DNA of 64,000 nucleotides, taken from NCBI RefSeq assembly GCF_014109765.1, contig NZ_CP059139.1, positions 620,001 through 684,000 of the forward strand, given 5' to 3'. Each line of letters starts with the position of its first letter. Position 1 is the first letter of the stretch. The notes beneath the pieces were generated by a model, which saw nothing but the letters and a program-made list of their open reading frames with translations, was not told where the DNA came from and searched no databases. Of the stretch, positions 61,130 to 64,000 are shown piece after piece. The DNA is from Pseudomonas berkeleyensis (GTDB lineage Bacteria > Pseudomonadota > Gammaproteobacteria > Pseudomonadales > Pseudomonadaceae). The position numbers and the translations under genes are program-made.

Positions 61130-61927
61130 ATGAACAAAGCGGTGTTTGCGTATTTATGGATTGCCCTCTTGCCGGGCTGCATGACGATGGACATGTTGAA
61201 AACGGCGGGCAAGGGCTACATGGATGGTGAGTACGGCATGGCGACCACCGCGTTGGCATTTGCGCCGCTGATGTTGGTGCCTGATGCCATCGATGTCGTT
61301 ACCCTGGGAGCTGCCTCTCGACCGCGGGAGAGGTCGGCTGAGCCGGTGGAAAGTAGCGGCCAAACCAGTGCCATGTTGGGTAGCCTGCTACAGGTAGCGG
61401 GACAAGCTGCACAGGCGTCAGGCCCGGGGCCGGGCTATGAGAGTGGTGTGTTGATGGCCGGAGTGGGTGCAGCTCTGGCAGGAGATAACGTATCTGCGCA
61501 ACAAGTTGGTATGAGCCAAGACAGTGCATACTCAGCAGGGATGACGTCCCTCCAAACCGACGCGCAAGTATCGACTGCGATACCGCGTGAAAAGGGTTGG
61601 GTGTACAGGGATCCTATATCCGAAAAATGCGTGTATGTATCCCCACCCAACGGGCCGGGAAACTCTCATCAGTTGCTCAATAAATGCGGCTATGAGGTGA
61701 CGGTATTCGTCTGTTATCAGGACAGTGGCAATGAGCGCTGCGCAGAGGGCGGGGGCGCAGGTACCCATTCGATAAAGCTGACGAATGGCGAACAGGGCTA
61801 TGTGGTTTTCCCCCAAAGGCCACTTCGAGCGGTCGTGTGCAAACACTCCGTTGGTAATTACTGGTATTACCCCAACGTGGTTTATTCCGCAGGTGGGTTC
61901 TCGGCCAACTGCCGCGCTCCGGGCTGA
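61130..61927 (+). CDS. Putative lipoprotein of unknown function
   Basis: 265 aa. N-terminal signal ending in the lipobox LLPGCMT (Cys17). A low-complexity Gly/Ala/Gln/Ser region (about 60-150) links to a C-terminal domain (about 155-265) with six cysteines and repeated aromatic/Gly segments (GWVYRDPISEKCVYVSPPN, KCGYEVTVFVCYQ). The second domain looks like a secreted, disulfide-stabilised module. Family not recognised. Confidence 0.62.
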   Translation: MNKAVFAYLWIALLPGCMTMDMLKTAGKGYMDGEYGMATTALAFAPLMLVPDAIDVVTLGAASRPRERSAEPVESSGQTSAMLGSLLQVAGQAAQASGPGPGYESGVLMAGVGAALAGDNVSAQQVGMSQDSAYSAGMTSLQTDAQVSTAIPREKGWVYRDPISEKCVYVSPPNGPGNSHQLLNKCGYEVTVFVCYQDSGNERCAEGGGAGTHSIKLTNGEQGYVVFPQRPLRAVVCKHSVGNYWYYPNVVYSAGGFSANCRAPG

Positions 61928-61991
61928 GTGATGGATTCATCACTGTGCTACACGACAATCTGAAGGCGAATGCCTTCGACCGCGAATAATC

Positions 61992-63488
<1,497 letters not shown>

Positions 63489-63543
63489 CTAGGAATAGGC
63501 CGGTGCCGCCAGCCGCGAGTTCCCTCTTTCGAGGGCGCGCGGC

Positions 63544-64000
63544 TCATTGTTCCGGTTCGGCTTCGATCTTCACTTCACCTTTGCCGTCGCGGCGTTGCAG
63601 GAAAATATCCATCTTCGGTACGCCGGAGATGTTGATGCCATGCTCGCTGAACAGCTGGTCGACACGGCGGTTGAGCTCATCGGTCGCCGGGCCGCGGTCA
63701 CCCAATTCACGTACGAATACCTTCAGCTCGAAGGTCAGGGTGCTGGCGCCGTACAGGGTCAACTGCGAGCTGGGCAGTGGATCACGCATCACCCGCGAGT
63801 TTTCATGCGCAGCCTGCAGCAGCAGTTCGCGCACCTGTTCCAGGTCGGCGCCGCGGTTGACCACGAAGGTCAGGACGACGCGGGTGACACTGTCGACCAG
63901 GGTCCAGTTGATCAACTGCGTAGTGATGAAGATCTGGTTCGGCACGATGACCGCTTTGCGGTCGCCGTCGATGATGTGCGTGGCGCGGATATGAATGCGC
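63544..64000 (-). CDS. MscS/MscK-type mechanosensitive channel, C-terminal part (cut by window edge)
   Basis: The visible 151 residues end the gene. IRATHIIDGDRKAVIVPNQIFITTQLINWT is the cytoplasmic beta-domain signature of MscS proteins, followed by the alpha/beta vestibule (VTRVVLTFVVNRGADLEQVRELLLQAA). The tail DIFLQRRDGKGEVKIEAEPEQ is charged. The frame is open to the window end, so membrane helices lie outside. Similarity is closer to MscK/YjeP-type C-termini than to small MscS by memory. Confidence 0.85.
   Translation of the reverse strand, partial: RIHIRATHIIDGDRKAVIVPNQIFITTQLINWTLVDSVTRVVLTFVVNRGADLEQVRELLLQAAHENSRVMRDPLPSSQLTLYGASTLTFELKVFVRELGDRGPATDELNRRVDQLFSEHGINISGVPKMDIFLQRRDGKGEVKIEAEPEQ

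Noticed and set aside
61962..61977. Short hairpin GAAGGC-GAAT-GCCTTC between the lipoprotein gene and selO
   Set aside because: Six pairs and no T-run; too weak to call a terminator with confidence.

Overview
The window is high-GC gammaproteobacterial chromosome. Gene content and order (ponA / pilMNOPQ-aroK-aroB-damX-gltBD, a cynFABDS cyanate cluster, hemE, an aryl polyene cluster) point to Pseudomonas, most likely the P. mendocina / P. pseudoalcaligenes / P. oleovorans group. I see no rRNA, tRNA, CRISPR array or insertion sequence. Both ends cut genes: ponA at the left and an MscS-type channel gene at the right.

Layout. (1) 1-10100: ponA, divergent from the type IV pilus alignment/secretin operon pilMNOPQ, which runs on into aroK, aroB and a DamX-like SPOR gene and ends at a hairpin terminator. 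(2) 10119-16173: gltB-gltD glutamate synthase behind a good sigma70-like promoter that overlaps a palindrome. (3) 16158-21970: cynF, a PAS-containing sigma54 activator, divergent from cynA-cynB-cynD-cynS (ABC uptake plus cyanase). The intergenic region holds repeated GACGA-type motifs and a correctly spaced -24/-12 element. (4) 22011-23078: hemE.

(5) 23115-51302, about 28 kb, is the main accessory region: a hybrid dialkylresorcinol (DAR) and aryl polyene (APE) pigment cluster of the flexirubin/xanthomonadin type. It has four transcription blocks. The first is darA-darB-(XRE-like)-(BtrH-like) on +. The second is hotdog protein - ABC ATPase - ABC permease - ACP - KS - truncated KS on -. The third is a lone isoprenylcysteine-methyltransferase-like gene on +. 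The fourth is a long, mostly overlapping - strand APE operon. The APE operon holds a ketosynthase and chain-length-like factor, two ACPs, an aryl ligase fused to a dehydratase, an ammonia-lyase, acyl- and glycosyltransferases, MMPL and LolA-like export genes, a halogenase-like flavoprotein, methyltransferase, ketoreductase, dehydratase and two more ketosynthases. Expected chemistry, inferred from the families: ammonia-lyase makes an aryl acrylate starter, the ligase loads it on ACP, the KS/KR/DH set builds the polyene, DarA/DarB make a resorcinol, and acyltransferases join or anchor the products in the outer membrane. The halogenase-like and methyltransferase genes suggest decoration.

(6) 51552-60200: ParA-like ATPase, YajG-like lipoprotein, two-domain universal stress protein, hotdog thioesterase, trxC, metY, a TauE/SafE permease and a tandem pair of paralogous LuxR-type regulators. 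(7) 60252-64000: three small exported proteins without recognised family, selO, and the C-terminal part of an MscS/MscK-type channel. Two families of REP-like paired palindromes are scattered at 27129, 43238, 43793 and 54752; one of them lies inside the start region of the LolA-like gene.
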